A stretch of 64,000 nucleotides of DNA. Source: Pardosa pseudoannulata (lineage: Eukaryota; Arthropoda; Arachnida; Araneae; Lycosidae). Below are positions 53,740-64,000 of the stretch, piece after piece. The notes below the pieces were generated by a model. That model saw nothing but the letters and a program-made list of their open reading frames with translations, was not told the origin of the DNA and searched no databases. Numbering within the stretch: position 1 is the first letter of the stretch; each line of letters begins with the position of its first letter. Both the position numbers and the translations under genes were made by a program. The stretch covers positions 118,600,407 through 118,664,406 of the forward strand of contig CM063508.1 of assembly GCA_032207245.1 (NCBI GenBank). Reading direction: 5' to 3'.

Positions 53740-53925
53740 TAGTTCACTTTACATACGTCATCGCGTGACCTAATTTAACGTTTCTGATTGGCTAGTGTTC
53801 TTTTGGCGGCTAATGTGAGTCTATCCGATAGAAGAGTGTAACGGGACAGTGCTGACAGACGCGATGTTAAATAAACCTATACTCTTCGCACTGAGCTCTT
53901 GTATTTGCTTTTCTCCCCAATGACT
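53740..53925 (+). mobile_element. Possible solo LTR remnant
   Basis: GTGTAACGGGACAGTGCTGA, GTTAAATAAACCTATACTCT and a pyrimidine-rich end (TTGCTTTTCTCCCC) are arranged like the R-U5 part of a retrotransposon LTR, with AATAAA as polyadenylation signal. No primer-binding site, coding region or second LTR is visible, and TG/CA ends and a duplication were not found. Confidence 0.3.
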
Positions 53926-53996
53926 GCAACTATTTGTAATAGCGAATCCATTCCTACCTGTATAAAATATATCTCAGAAATCAACCAGATCTATAT

Positions 53997-54098
53997 GGCT
54001 TGGTTTGGAACGTACAGTATACACTTTTGCAACACTAGAGCTAACGAGACTGGTGTCTACTGCTCAATAAAGATCCTGAATGGCTAAAAACATCTGTA
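53997..54098 (-). repeat. SINE family B fragment
   Basis: GGCTTGGTTTGGAACGTACA, CTTTTGCAACACTAGAGCTA, ACGAGACTGG and CCTGAATGGCTAAAAACATC follow family order. The tRNA-like head is missing. Confidence 0.65.
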
Positions 54099-54099
54099 A

Positions 54100-56445
54100 T
54101 TCCTTTTATTCGTAAGAAAACTGCAATGCCAAAATGTTTTGCTTGGAGAATAACCTGATGAGGAACTATGAAACGTAGCTCTGTGGTACAAATTGAAAAA
54201 AGAAAAGCAGAGAAAAGTTAAGTTCGAAGAAAAGTAGAAAATAAAGTTCGAAATATTTCGAGAAAAAGAAATTCTAAATATTCTTCTAAGGAAAGATTAG
54301 TATTATCATTTAAAACTTTATCCCACTTAGCATAATTACTTTTAATGGGTAAAAACTGTATAAAGACCCTTGTTCAGCCATTATTCATAACTTCATCAAT
54401 TTCTGAAATTATAAAGATACGAGTCCTTAACCGAAAAATGAGATATAAAATATTTTGCGAGTTAATTAAACTGGGAAAATAAAAATTATCATTTAATCAA
54501 TTTCTACAAATAAAATGCGAACAGGAATTTTTTCATTCATCATTCATATAGAATAAAAGAAGTGACACCATTTTATTTGACTTTCAACACGCCTGTTTTG
54601 CGTATCAGATTTCAATTCTTGAATATCAGTTACATTTAGGTAAATAGAATGTTTCTTCTTATTTCCGACTGAGAATACTCTCCTAATAAGGATAATATTT
54701 ATCTGTAAAATGATAATATACATACGTCATATATTTTCAGTGAATCAAAAGCCGTAACTCCTCTGTAAGATTATAGGATGCAGTTGTGGGAGTAACCGCG
54801 AGAAGAAAACGTGAGCTTTCCCTCCAAGAAACCACAAATGCAAGTATATGTGACGTCATTCTTAAACGTCACAGACTTCGAATAACCATGATGTCATCGC
54901 TCTTGCAGCAGACTACGATTAAAATTGCCCCTGCTCCTATATCCATTGTCAACACCCGGTTTGTGCGAAACTATTGCTTTATATGGATATGCAGGGAGAA
55001 TTGCTGCAATGTTGCAAACTTGACACTTGAATTAATAGTAGGGCATTGTTGGCATCAGAAAATATATGGAAATAAATCGTATTTAGAAAAAAGAAATAAT
55101 TTGAAAGTAGATCAAAAAGAAATTACGAAAAGTGAAATAATAAAAATGAATTAGATAATCATTACACATTAATTTTTAGCCTTTTCGCGAAAAATGGTAT
55201 CTTAAAATTGTTAAAAACTTTTTCAAAAGAGTTTTTTAATATATATATATATTAACAAAAACATGTTTATTAAGTTTGTAGTAAAGTATACACATTTTAA
55301 ATTATAGATGGAAGATTTATTTCTAAGTATAATATGAGCAATAGTTTTTTTAGAATTACTGAGGATCATTTTGTTTGTAACAGCAAGAAATGGTACACTC
55401 TTTGATAAATTAGGTTTCACTTAGAGATTAATTAATATTCCTTAACGTGTCTTCAAAGGTTTATACTATAAAGTTAAATTTAACTTACTGAATGTGCCTT
55501 TTCTTAATATAGAATACAAATTCTCTAAATTTGCACAGAATACAGACTTTATTGGTAATATGGACTACTTCACTTGAATACATGAACTTTATTCAGTACA
55601 ATAGTAGTTTTTTTTTAAATTTCTTAGTAATTAAATCAAGTTTTTCGAGTTTTCAAAAACAGTTTTTATCTATTTAATTTATCTGACATGATTTTAATAC
55701 GTATAGGAAATAAAAGGGGAAATAATTTTTATAACTGTAAATTTTATAGTTTGGAATATTTTCGAACAAGTCATTGTTATGGGAGTACAAATGGTATAGG
55801 TAAACATTGCTGCCAATTTAAAAATAAACTATACCATGTTTTAAAATCTTGTAGTTTAAATACAAAAAGAGACTATAAATTTATGAGTTAAGAAAAATTA
55901 AATTGAATAAGCAATTCGTTACCCTAGACATGACATAAGCAATTTGTGTTTAACTTGATTTACTCATTCCTCCCCAAATTAGACGATAGCAAATAACTGC
56001 TTTTATCAAATAGAATTGAAAATGAAAATACATAAAAATAGGTATTTTCCATAATTTATTGTATTAGAATCGCTGTATTTTCTAGGAATCAGTTTTAGTG
56101 CTTGCTAAATGGCACCAGTGTCGATCTTAAACGGAAGGTAAGGGATGACATACTTGCCTACCAATTAGGTTTTGCCGCTTTTAAATTTTGGTGCCGCAAG
56201 CGACAAAAAGTGTCCGTAATTATTGTTAGTATTTGTATAAATTGAATTACATTTTCTAATTAACCTTTTTTTTCTCAAGTACAGCTTTTTAGTCTTAGGT
56301 AGCATAATCTGGAGCCTACCTAAGGTGGCAAAAACACTACTTCCGGTAGAACATTAAATTAATATCTTTGCTCTCTACGAAAAAAAAAAGGAAGAAACTG
56401 AATGACAGCGCTCTAAATGAAAACCAAACAGTTTAAAGTGAGTTC
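54100..56445. other. No recognisable feature
   Basis: Holds a few open frames of 60-120 codons, including one at 54786-55154 on the plus strand. None has a domain, compositional sign of coding or neighbour that would support a gene. Confidence 0.5.
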
Positions 56446-56449
56446 TCTT

Positions 56450-56650
56450 AATTTGAGAAGCATGAACCAAATAGAACACCCCAAGTTAATATGTCAAACC
56501 CAGAGGCTGCATTTGAACTTGGAGAATATTGTGACCAAGAACCCTTTTTAAGTGCCACCAATGCCATTAGTGAACCCAACGGTCTTGGTATAGATCAAGC
56601 CCACAACTCTACGGCTATGTGTTCTACTCCTTTGTAGACTAAGCTAAAGT
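56450..56650 (-). repeat. tRNA-derived SINE, family A, diverged
   Basis: On the minus strand CTTTAGCTTAGTCTACAAAG (box A region) and GAGTTGTGGGCTTGATC (box B region) precede TTCACTAATGGCATTGG and ATTCTCCAAGTTCAAATGC, matching the order at 50631-50914. Confidence 0.65.
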
Positions 56651-57334
56651 GATTCTCATTGTTTCTGATGTCAAACTAAATATCTGCCATTTAAATTTTT
56701 TTTTGTAATCACTTAAAAAACTGAAATGTTTGATCCTTAATTGGATTCTAGGTGTTCTCAAGGCTCACACATTTACCTTATCCGTTTACATAAGAAATTC
56801 CAATTGGTTTTAGTTTAAATCATATACATGGGATGAGATCTAGTTCCCTTCTTTATCACTCGTAATATTTTAAATAACATTGTTGTCAAAAGTCTCCAAA
56901 GTATGGTATAATGAAAAGTCAAAAATGAAAACTTTCCGTATGAACTTTTTTCAAAACATTTTGCTATTCGAGGAAATTCTACAAAAGAATCTGTATTTAT
57001 TTCTGGACTTGATTTTATCTTTCGCGTCTTTTATTGCTTGTGAACAAAAGGTAATTTTTTTTCGTTTGGAAGAATTCCGAATGAGTTTTTGCTTTTTAGG
57101 TGATGCACAAAACCTCATTTCCCGTCAATGAAAGGTGCAATGAATTTATGGCAGAAAGATGCGTTGCGCGAAATCAATTCACCGCAACGAGGGCAGGAAC
57201 AGAAACAAAAATTGTCTGTGCACTTTCTGTGAAGATTAATGCCCTATTAAAAATTATCTCACCATCTCGAAAGGTTGCAGAAATATTTTGGAAGCTCAAT
57301 GTTTCTGTGCCTATTGGGAAAGGATTTCAATCGC

Positions 57335-57620
57335 AGGGTGTAACGTATAATATGGATGGCGCTTTGAGTAGCGTGCCTATTTGCGTAATGCTTGTTCTGT
57401 TTCCCAGTATACATAGTTCAAAGATGTAAAAAACACTCATTGCCTTATATGGCCTCCTTTTCAGTACACAACAGAATTGGCGGTCAGGACGGGATAAAAT
57501 AAGGGGATAAGCTTTTATTTACATCTTGAAACTATGTACACTGGGAAGCAGAACAAGTATTACACAAACGAGGTACGCTGCTCAGAGCTATATTATACAT
57601 TTCACAGGGTTAGCACCTCC
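57335..57620. repeat. Imperfect inverted repeat beside a Helitron
   Basis: The left arm (about 57335-57430) contains TTGTTCTGTTTCCCAGTATA and CATAGTTCAAAGATGTAAA. The right arm (about 57525-57620), read back, contains TTGTTCTGCTTCCCAGTGTA and CATAGTTTCAAGATGTAAA. The arms also share TGTATAATAT and AGCGT-CC segments, with indels. It looks like a foldback MITE; the Helitron at 57622 abuts its right arm. Confidence 0.7.
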
Positions 57621-57621
57621 A

Positions 57622-58502
57622 TCCCCTATATAATAATAGCCTAAGTTATCTTTACGTCTGTCCTCCAATTTATGAAGCGGTTGTACCCGGAACGGATAGA
57701 GGCATCCATTCAAAGAGAATAAAGTTTATCGTCTCCTAAACTATCGATCCGATTCTAAAATAAATTTGTATAAATATGCTTCATATCACAGCAAAAAATA
57801 CTGTCGTCTTTAAAACGTTCAAAATCCAACCCTTCCCCCCTTTTCAAGAGTTTAATGCCATTATTTCAAGCCCTATTTTCCCCGGTTAAGAGCAGGTGAT
57901 TAAATTTATCCATTTATCACTTAATAAATAGGTAAAAATAACAATTTTTTCTATCAGTGACGTCATTCCTTTAAACATCTCATTTAATCATTTCATATTT
58001 TAAACTATTTAAATATCGTCTACACTATTTTAATATCTTTTATCACTGAACTTAGATATTACGTAAATGATTTCCTTTTATATTTGGATTAAATAATAGA
58101 TTAGGTACATACGTGATAATTTTAAATTTAATCATCGATTATTTTTTGTTGCAATGAAACTTTTACCACCGGTATTAACAATAAATTCTTTTTATATGAG
58201 TCTAGGAGTCTATTTTCGGACTTATAAATATCTAACTTTTAATTAATATATATTTGGAAATTAAGAAGTTTGTTTATTATACATAACCACACGGTTTGAC
58301 TAAATGAATTCAATGTGATTCTAAACTGCATTACAGGATCGGGAGACTCTAGAGGACTATGAAGATAAATAAATTATTGAGAGTGAACCAGATAGTTCTC
58401 AGCCAAAAAACAAACCATTTTTTAACTGCCTCATTGGGTGCTTAACAGTTCTGGAATATTAAAAATTTTACTAATCCCGTCATATGATGGGCTATATGCT
58501 AG
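57622..58502 (+). mobile_element. Helitron family H2, copy 1
   Basis: Starts TCCCCTATATAATAATAGCC after A. It ends with the hairpin CCCGTCATATGATGGG, then CTATATG and CTAG before T. 881 bases, no coding remnant. It shares its ends and body (GTCTGTCCTCCAATTTATGA, CTTAACCGGG-type segment, TTGTTGCAA) with the other H2 copies in this window. Confidence 0.88.
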
Positions 58503-58767
58503 TTTATAAAATATGAGGATACAGCTATATTTGATGTGAACGAAGCTGTTGACTGATAAAAGGTTTCTTCTTATTACAATTTTGATTTATGAATCGCAAT
58601 AAATGATTTGTGTACTTCCTTTAGAATGGTGATCATTTTGTGCTTAAGAGTAAATTAATATTCTATTTACACTATAATATTAATAACCTATTATGTTTTT
58701 AAGATATTTAATAAGCTACTTTTTAGTAGATTTCCTTACTATAAAACTTCTTTCAACAGCAAATCTA

Positions 58768-59225
58768 CACTAAAGAGCCAAAACATTATGACCACCTGTA
58801 AATAACGCGTTGGCCCACCTTCGGCTCGCAACACAGTTTCAACCCACCTTGGCATAAATGCCACAAGTCCTTAGTAGATAGCCGGAGACAGACTGTACAA
58901 GATGTTTAAGCAACGGTTACGCAAATCCGAGATATTGTGAATTGGTGGTCTTAGAACTCTGAGCTGCCGTCCCATGACATCCCAAATGTGTTCTACCAGA
59001 TTGAGATCCGGTGAGTTAGGCGGCCAGGACATTAACTGGAATTCAGCATCCTGTTCCTGGAACCACTCCAACACAATTTTAGCCTTGTGACACGAGAGTA
59101 CACCTGAGCAAAGTCGTTCTTTCACCCTAGCGGTGTTCGTCGAAAATGAAAGGACCGCCCCTTGCCTTAATTCGTGCGCTCTCTGGCCCACGTACTTGGT
59201 TCGCCCAAATGGCATTAGGAACAAT
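58768..59225 (-). mobile_element. Truncated Tc1-like transposon, 3' end
   Basis: From the TA at 58766-58767 the terminal repeat reads CACTAAAGAGCCAAAACATT then ATGACCACC. It leads directly into the C-terminal end of a transposase on the minus strand. The 5' half and the other terminal repeat are absent; homology stops near 59225. Confidence 0.8.
58800..59224 (-). pseudogene. Tc1-like transposase, C-terminal fragment
   Basis: Tc1-family transposases cut and paste DNA with a DDE catalytic triad. The fragment keeps the end of the catalytic domain: KIVLEWFQEQDAEFQLMSWP then PNSPDLNLVEHIWDVMGRQL, where the E of VEHIWD is the third catalytic residue. The region that should hold the second catalytic Asp (normally in a DNA/H motif) is scrambled to STNTARVKERL. 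A stop (TAA at 58871-58873) replaces a codon after SLSPAIY, and family-like sequence (GLVAFMPRWVETVL) continues in frame beyond it. The N-terminal HTH and first Asp are missing. Clearly dead. Confidence 0.88.
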
Positions 59226-59229
59226 ACTT

Positions 59230-60465
59230 TTCACCCATCATACCAAGATGAATGAATAATAGGTTACCAACCCCAGATTAAATTTTGACTAACTTCCAAT
59301 ATTAACAAAAGTCGAAATTTCCAAGCTCTAAATTATTTATTAAAAAGTAGATCAGTCATATGAATGAAAACATAAAATTTTATTATTATGTTTATTAATC
59401 GATAGTATTGATTATACATTTTTAGAGGTGGGATCACCCGGAATCATAACCGAATCAGCGATCTGGCCTATTTTATTAATAATTACTTTGTCCCGCAACT
59501 TTTTGAAAGTGACTATCGTTGTAGAAAGGCGCAATATATATTAAGCAAACAAAATATTTCGTGGGAACAAGAAAATATTGTTGCAGGTGTTATCGTTATA
59601 AATAAATTATTAACGGAACAGTAATTTAGGGTCAAATAAATAAATGGAAGCTGTATAAACTGTACACCTATTTACGAAGTCGGGATGACAAGCATTTCTT
59701 GAATCCGAATTGCAGTATTCAAACACACGATCATTTCCGATTGAAAGAGGTACATGTCTCCCCACGGAACCTTTCCATTCCCATTTTGTGTCTCTTAAAT
59801 TTTGGCAACTGCATTAGCTTTAGAAAATATTATGAAATTCCTGGAAGTATTCACCCGTGTGCAATTACATTTTACAAAAGCAAAATGAGCATCCGCTCAG
59901 CGAAGTATAGGTGTAACAAATTCACAAAATTCGCTCAGATCAGAGACATTCTTGGAGTGCTGCCTACGTGCGCGTGCATCATGAATGCTTTTAGTCAAGG
60001 GCGAGGTTAGATTATCTGTTTGTTTATTTTTAGGGGGAAAGAAGAAATAAAGGAATTTACTTGGAAACCAATTCAGCGCGAGGGATTGCAAAACATTTAG
60101 AGGGAAATTCATATTCATTCATTTGGTTTCACGTACCGAGTTTTGGAAACGCGCTGTAACCATCTTAAAATATAAATTGATACGATATTCTTTTCTGAGT
60201 CAGGCCAAATATTTATGGAATCTGAAGAATTTATTCTACAGAGTCGTCATCGGTCGCACTGGGCCTCCCCTCCCTAATCTAATCTTTCTTTTGCGACTGG
60301 AGTGGTAAATAAATCCGCACTGTATATGCCAGTAAGGTCTTGCTCGGATTAAAAGGTCAAGCCATTCTTTTTTTCGATGTCAGTGGAATCATGACATTGA
60401 CACGAGATTGGATGGGAGGATTTAGTGAGGGATTTGATCAAATCTTTTAGTGATCCGTACATATA
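59230..60465. other. No recognisable feature
   Basis: Mixed sequence, somewhat richer in GC near 59690-60060, where a 103-codon plus-strand frame (59699-60010) has no domain I recognise. I do not call it a gene. Confidence 0.5.
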
Positions 60466-60470
60466 AACAA

Positions 60471-61993
60471 CTAGCATATAGCCCGTCATATGACAGTATT
60501 AGTAAAAGTTTTAATTTAATCCAGAATTGTAAAGTACCCTATGAAGCAGGTAAAAAAATGGTTTGATTTTTGGATGAGAATTATCTGGTATACGTTCAAT
60601 ACTATGATTATCTTCATACTCCTCTAAAGTCTCCCGATACTGATAATGCAGTTTAGAATCACGTTCAATTCATTTAGTCAAATCGTGTGGTTATGTATAA
60701 AAAACAAACACACAAATGAACAAACTTCTTAATTTTCAAAGATATATATAACTTAAACTCTAGATATTTACTAGCATATAGCCCACCATATGACGAGATC
60801 AGTAAAATTTTTAATTTTCCAGAATTGTAAAGTACCCTGTGAGGCAGGTAGAAAATGGTTTGTTTTTTGGCTGAGAATTATGTTGCAGCAAAAAATAATC
60901 GATGATTAAATTTTAAATTATCACATACGTACCTAATCTATTATTTAAGCCAAATATAAAAGAAAATTAATTACGTAATTAATATCTAGTTCATCAATAA
61001 AACGTATGAAAATAATGCAGATGATATTTAAATAATTTAAAATAAGAAATGATTCAATGAGATGGTTAAAGGAATGACGTCATAATGATAGAAAAATGTT
61101 ATTTTCATCTATTTATTATATAATAAATTGATACATTTAATCGCCTGCTCTTAACCGGGGAAAACAGGGCTTGAAATAATCGCATTAAACTCTCGGAAAG
61201 GGGGGAAGGAGTGGATTTCGAACGTTTTAAAATACGACAGTATTTTTTGCTGTGATATGCAGCATATTTACACCAATTTATTTTAGAATCAGATCGATAG
61301 TTAAGGAGAAGATAAACTTTACTCGCTTTAAATTTTGCTAACCCTAACTCATTAAGAATCCAATATGGACGCCTATTTCCCTTCCAGGTCCAACCGCTTC
61401 AAAAATTCGTGGACAGACGGACAGATAACTTAGGCTATTATTATATAGGGGATTAGCCTGTGAAATAGACTTTTATGAAAAGAATTTGTTGTTAATACCG
61501 GTGATAAAATTTTCATTGCAACAAAAATAATCGGTGATTAAATTTAAAATTATGACATATGTATCTAATCTGTTATCTAAGTCAAATATGAAAAAAAAAA
61601 TTTACGTAATATCTAAGTTCAATGATAAAACGTATAAAAATAATGCAGATGTTATTTAAATAATTTAAAATAAGAAATGATTAAATGAGATGGTTAAAAG
61701 AATGACGTCATAATGCTAGAAAAAATGCTATTTTTACCTATTTATTTTGTGATTGTTTAATAAATTTAATCGCCTGCTCTTAACCGGGAAAAATAGAGCT
61801 TGAAATAATGGCATTAATCGCTCAAAAAGGGGGGAAGGGGGTGGATTTCGAACAGTTTAAAGAATCGCTTTGAATTTTGCTAACCGTAACTCATCAAAAT
61901 CCAATATGGATGTTCCTATCTATTCCAGGTCCAACCGCTTCATAAATTCGAGGACAGACAGACAGATAACTTAAGCTATTATTATATAGGGGA
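60471..61993 (-). mobile_element. Helitron family H2, copy 2 (outer, split)
   Basis: Read on the minus strand it begins TCCCCTATATAATAATAGC at 61993 and ends GGGCTATATGCTAG at 60471, with A before and T after. Its own sequence is 61453-61993 plus 60471-60770, about 840 bases, close to the 881 of copy 1. The gap is filled by copy 3. The join AGATATTTA|TAGCCTGTGAAATAGAC corresponds to the uninterrupted AGATATTTATAAGTCCGAAA-type sequence of copy 1. Confidence 0.85.
60771..61452 (-). mobile_element. Helitron family H2, copy 3, nested in copy 2
   Basis: On the minus strand it runs from TCCCCTATATAATAATAGCC (61452) to a degraded hairpin and GGGCTATATGCTAG (60771). 682 bases, inserted exactly between A and T of copy 2, as Helitrons do. 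It is shorter than copies 1 and 2 because an inner segment is missing. Confidence 0.88.
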
Positions 61994-62041
61994 TAATAGT
62001 AATAACTGGTTAAGTAAAGTTCTTGTACGATTTTAAATTAA

Positions 62042-62696
62042 TCTCCTATATAATAATAGCCTAAGTTATCTGTACGTCTGTCCTCGATTTTATGAAGCGG
62101 TTGGACCTGGAATGGATAGAGGCATCCATAGTTAGCAAAATTCAAAGGGAGTAATGTTTATATTCTCCTAAACTATAGATCCGATTCTAAAATAAATTGG
62201 TATAAATATGCTTCATATCACAGCGAAAAATAGTACCTTCTTTAAAACTTTCGAAATCCACCCCTTCCCCTCTTTTCGAGCTTTTAATGCCAATATTTCA
62301 ACTCCTATTTTCCTCGGTTAAGAACAGGCGATTAAATTTATCAATTTATCCCATAATAAATAGGTAAAAATAACTTTTTTCTAGCATTATGACGTCATTC
62401 CTTTAATCATCTCATTGAATCATTTCTTATTTTAAATTATCTAAATTATACCTTATTTTCATACGTTTTATCATTGATCTTAGATATTACGTAAATAATT
62501 TTGCTTTATATTTGCCTTAAATAATAGATTAGGTACATATGTGATAATTTTAAATTGAATCATCGATTATTTTTTGTTGCAAGATAATTCTAAGCCAAAA
62601 AACAAACCATTTTTTTTACCTGCCTCATAAGGTACTTTACAATTTTGGAAAATTAAAAATTTTACTGATCCCGTCATATGACGGGCTATATGCTAG
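62042..62696 (+). mobile_element. Helitron family H2, copy 4
   Basis: Begins TCTCCTATATAATAATAGCC after A. It ends CCCGTCATATGACGGG, CTATATG, CTAG before T. 655 bases with a perfect terminal hairpin; like copy 3 it lacks the inner segment of copy 1. It lies 48 bases from the outer edge of copy 2, in opposite orientation. Confidence 0.88.
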
Positions 62697-64000
62697 TATA
62701 AAAATATAAAGAAAAGTTAGTAAAAAAGAACGTGCATCACCTTGTATTTGGTATGAATTGAAAAGAATTAATAAAAAACAAATATGTCATGAGTATGTAA
62801 GACCTGTATTTTTCACTCTTCATTTTCAAATATTAAAATTGCAAAGCAATGTAAACCATTTTAGAGGATTTTAAGAGTAAGAGCCAAAAGGTCCAACTGT
62901 TAAGTGTTTTTGTTTAAAATTTTTTGGTTTTCTCAAATTATAGTATAATATGGTCTAGAATAACGTTTGCTAATTAAAATAAAATTTTTTCTAACATATA
63001 TTTAGAGGGAAAAGTGAAACCAGTTACTGAAGTAAAAGCTTCACCCTTTAAAAACTAATTATCACAAATTTAGAAATTATAAAAATAACGTGGTTTTTTT
63101 TTAAAAAAAAGAAGAGGAAATTCTTGTTTTAACTGAAAAATAGCTTTACTAAAATTAATAAAGACTATTTAAAAGTTTAGTTTTAAGATTTTGGAGATCT
63201 GGAAGCCATAGGTAATTCCCGATTTGTCCTTACGATAAAGACCCGAACTTAATCGGAGTAAAACAAAGTTTGTTCAGTGTATCACGCTCTCGTATGATCC
63301 CTCACATCATAAAGGTCATTATCCTGTATACTACAGCTATAAATTAAGAAGCCTAAAGAACATTCTTTGGAATTCTTCCTTTGCAAGAGTGTTGAGGTGT
63401 TCCGCGCTTCACTGCACATTATAAGAGAGTGCCATGACATCCGGCTAGGTCAGTGGCTAATAAAGGCGGTCAACTTGTGGATAGCTGGTCTGAGGAACAA
63501 AAACATCGAAATAATTAATAGCCATTTTGGAAGATACACATCCGCGGCGATAATTCCAAGTTGTAGATCAGATTGAATTGTTCCTTAGGAAGTGGATCAT
63601 TATAACTACATGATTCATTCCGATACTGCAACTATCAGTTTTCAATTGAGCGTGTCATCTCCGCTTTTTCATTATCTCTCTAGAAATATAATTTAAATTG
63701 TGATTCCCTCTCTATGGTATAGAGTAGTTTTACCTCTAAGAACGAAATTTTTTACGCTTACCGCTGAAATATTGTGCATAATACTTATCTCTACATTACC
63801 TTAATTTTTGATAATTTATTATTTTCTTAATCAGATATATTTGCCTAGTTCTCTCCAAATTATATTTCCAAGATTAAGTTTGCAATACTCCAAGTTACAT
63901 ATGTTAAGTAGTACTTAAAGAAATTTGGCTTCATATCATTATACTTTTTATAAACTTCATTATACCCAAATATTTGGACTGAAAATGTAATAAATAGTAA
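62697..64000. other. No recognisable feature
   Basis: AT-rich sequence. A 69-codon frame at 63367-63576 shows no known domain. No candidate first exon or promoter of filamin could be supported. Confidence 0.5.

Noticed and set aside
54786..55154. 122-codon plus-strand ORF
   Set aside because: No recognised domain; the Lys/Ile/Glu-rich second half is typical of chance frames here.
57100..57429. 109-codon plus-strand ORF with balanced composition
   Set aside because: Its end overlaps the foldback repeat and no protein family is recognised; kept only as noncoding.

Overview
This is animal nuclear DNA: AT-rich, with long spliced introns, many simple repeats and many transposon remnants. One host protein-coding gene is recognisable. 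It is a filamin (the Drosophila gene is cheerio, cher) on the minus strand. I could place 14 coding exons by protein similarity, splice sites and reading phase. They give about 1060 residues: an actin-binding domain of two calponin-homology (CH1 and CH2) domains, eight complete filamin Ig repeats and the first strand of a ninth. The protein looks closest to arthropod filamins, including a junction where vertebrate repeat 7 is missing. The host is therefore probably an arthropod. A chelicerate such as a spider is my guess from the style of the genome, not something the sequence proves.

Layout, from gene 5' to 3' (high to low coordinates). 49632-64000 lies upstream of the first exon I can place and is repeat-rich. 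It holds two full-length short Helitrons, a third Helitron split by a fourth nested inside it, a truncated Tc1-like transposase, a piggyBac-type MITE, tRNA-derived SINEs and a possible solo LTR. Exon 1 (CH1) is at 49198-49631. Intron 1 is about 29 kb (19953-49197) and is also repeat-laden: a Helitron with a helicase remnant, a pogo-like element with a psq-type helix-turn-helix ORF, a 460-bp palindrome, clusters of SINEs and a dispersed repeat. Exons 2-14 occupy 243-19952, separated by AT-rich introns of about 0.3-5.3 kb that contain few repeats.

The rest of filamin continues below coordinate 1. The promoter and any upstream exon were not identified. No real tRNA, rRNA, CRISPR, operon or bacterial-type feature is present. 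I found no new biological system. The most informative points are the filamin gene model and the nested, structurally well-bounded transposons.
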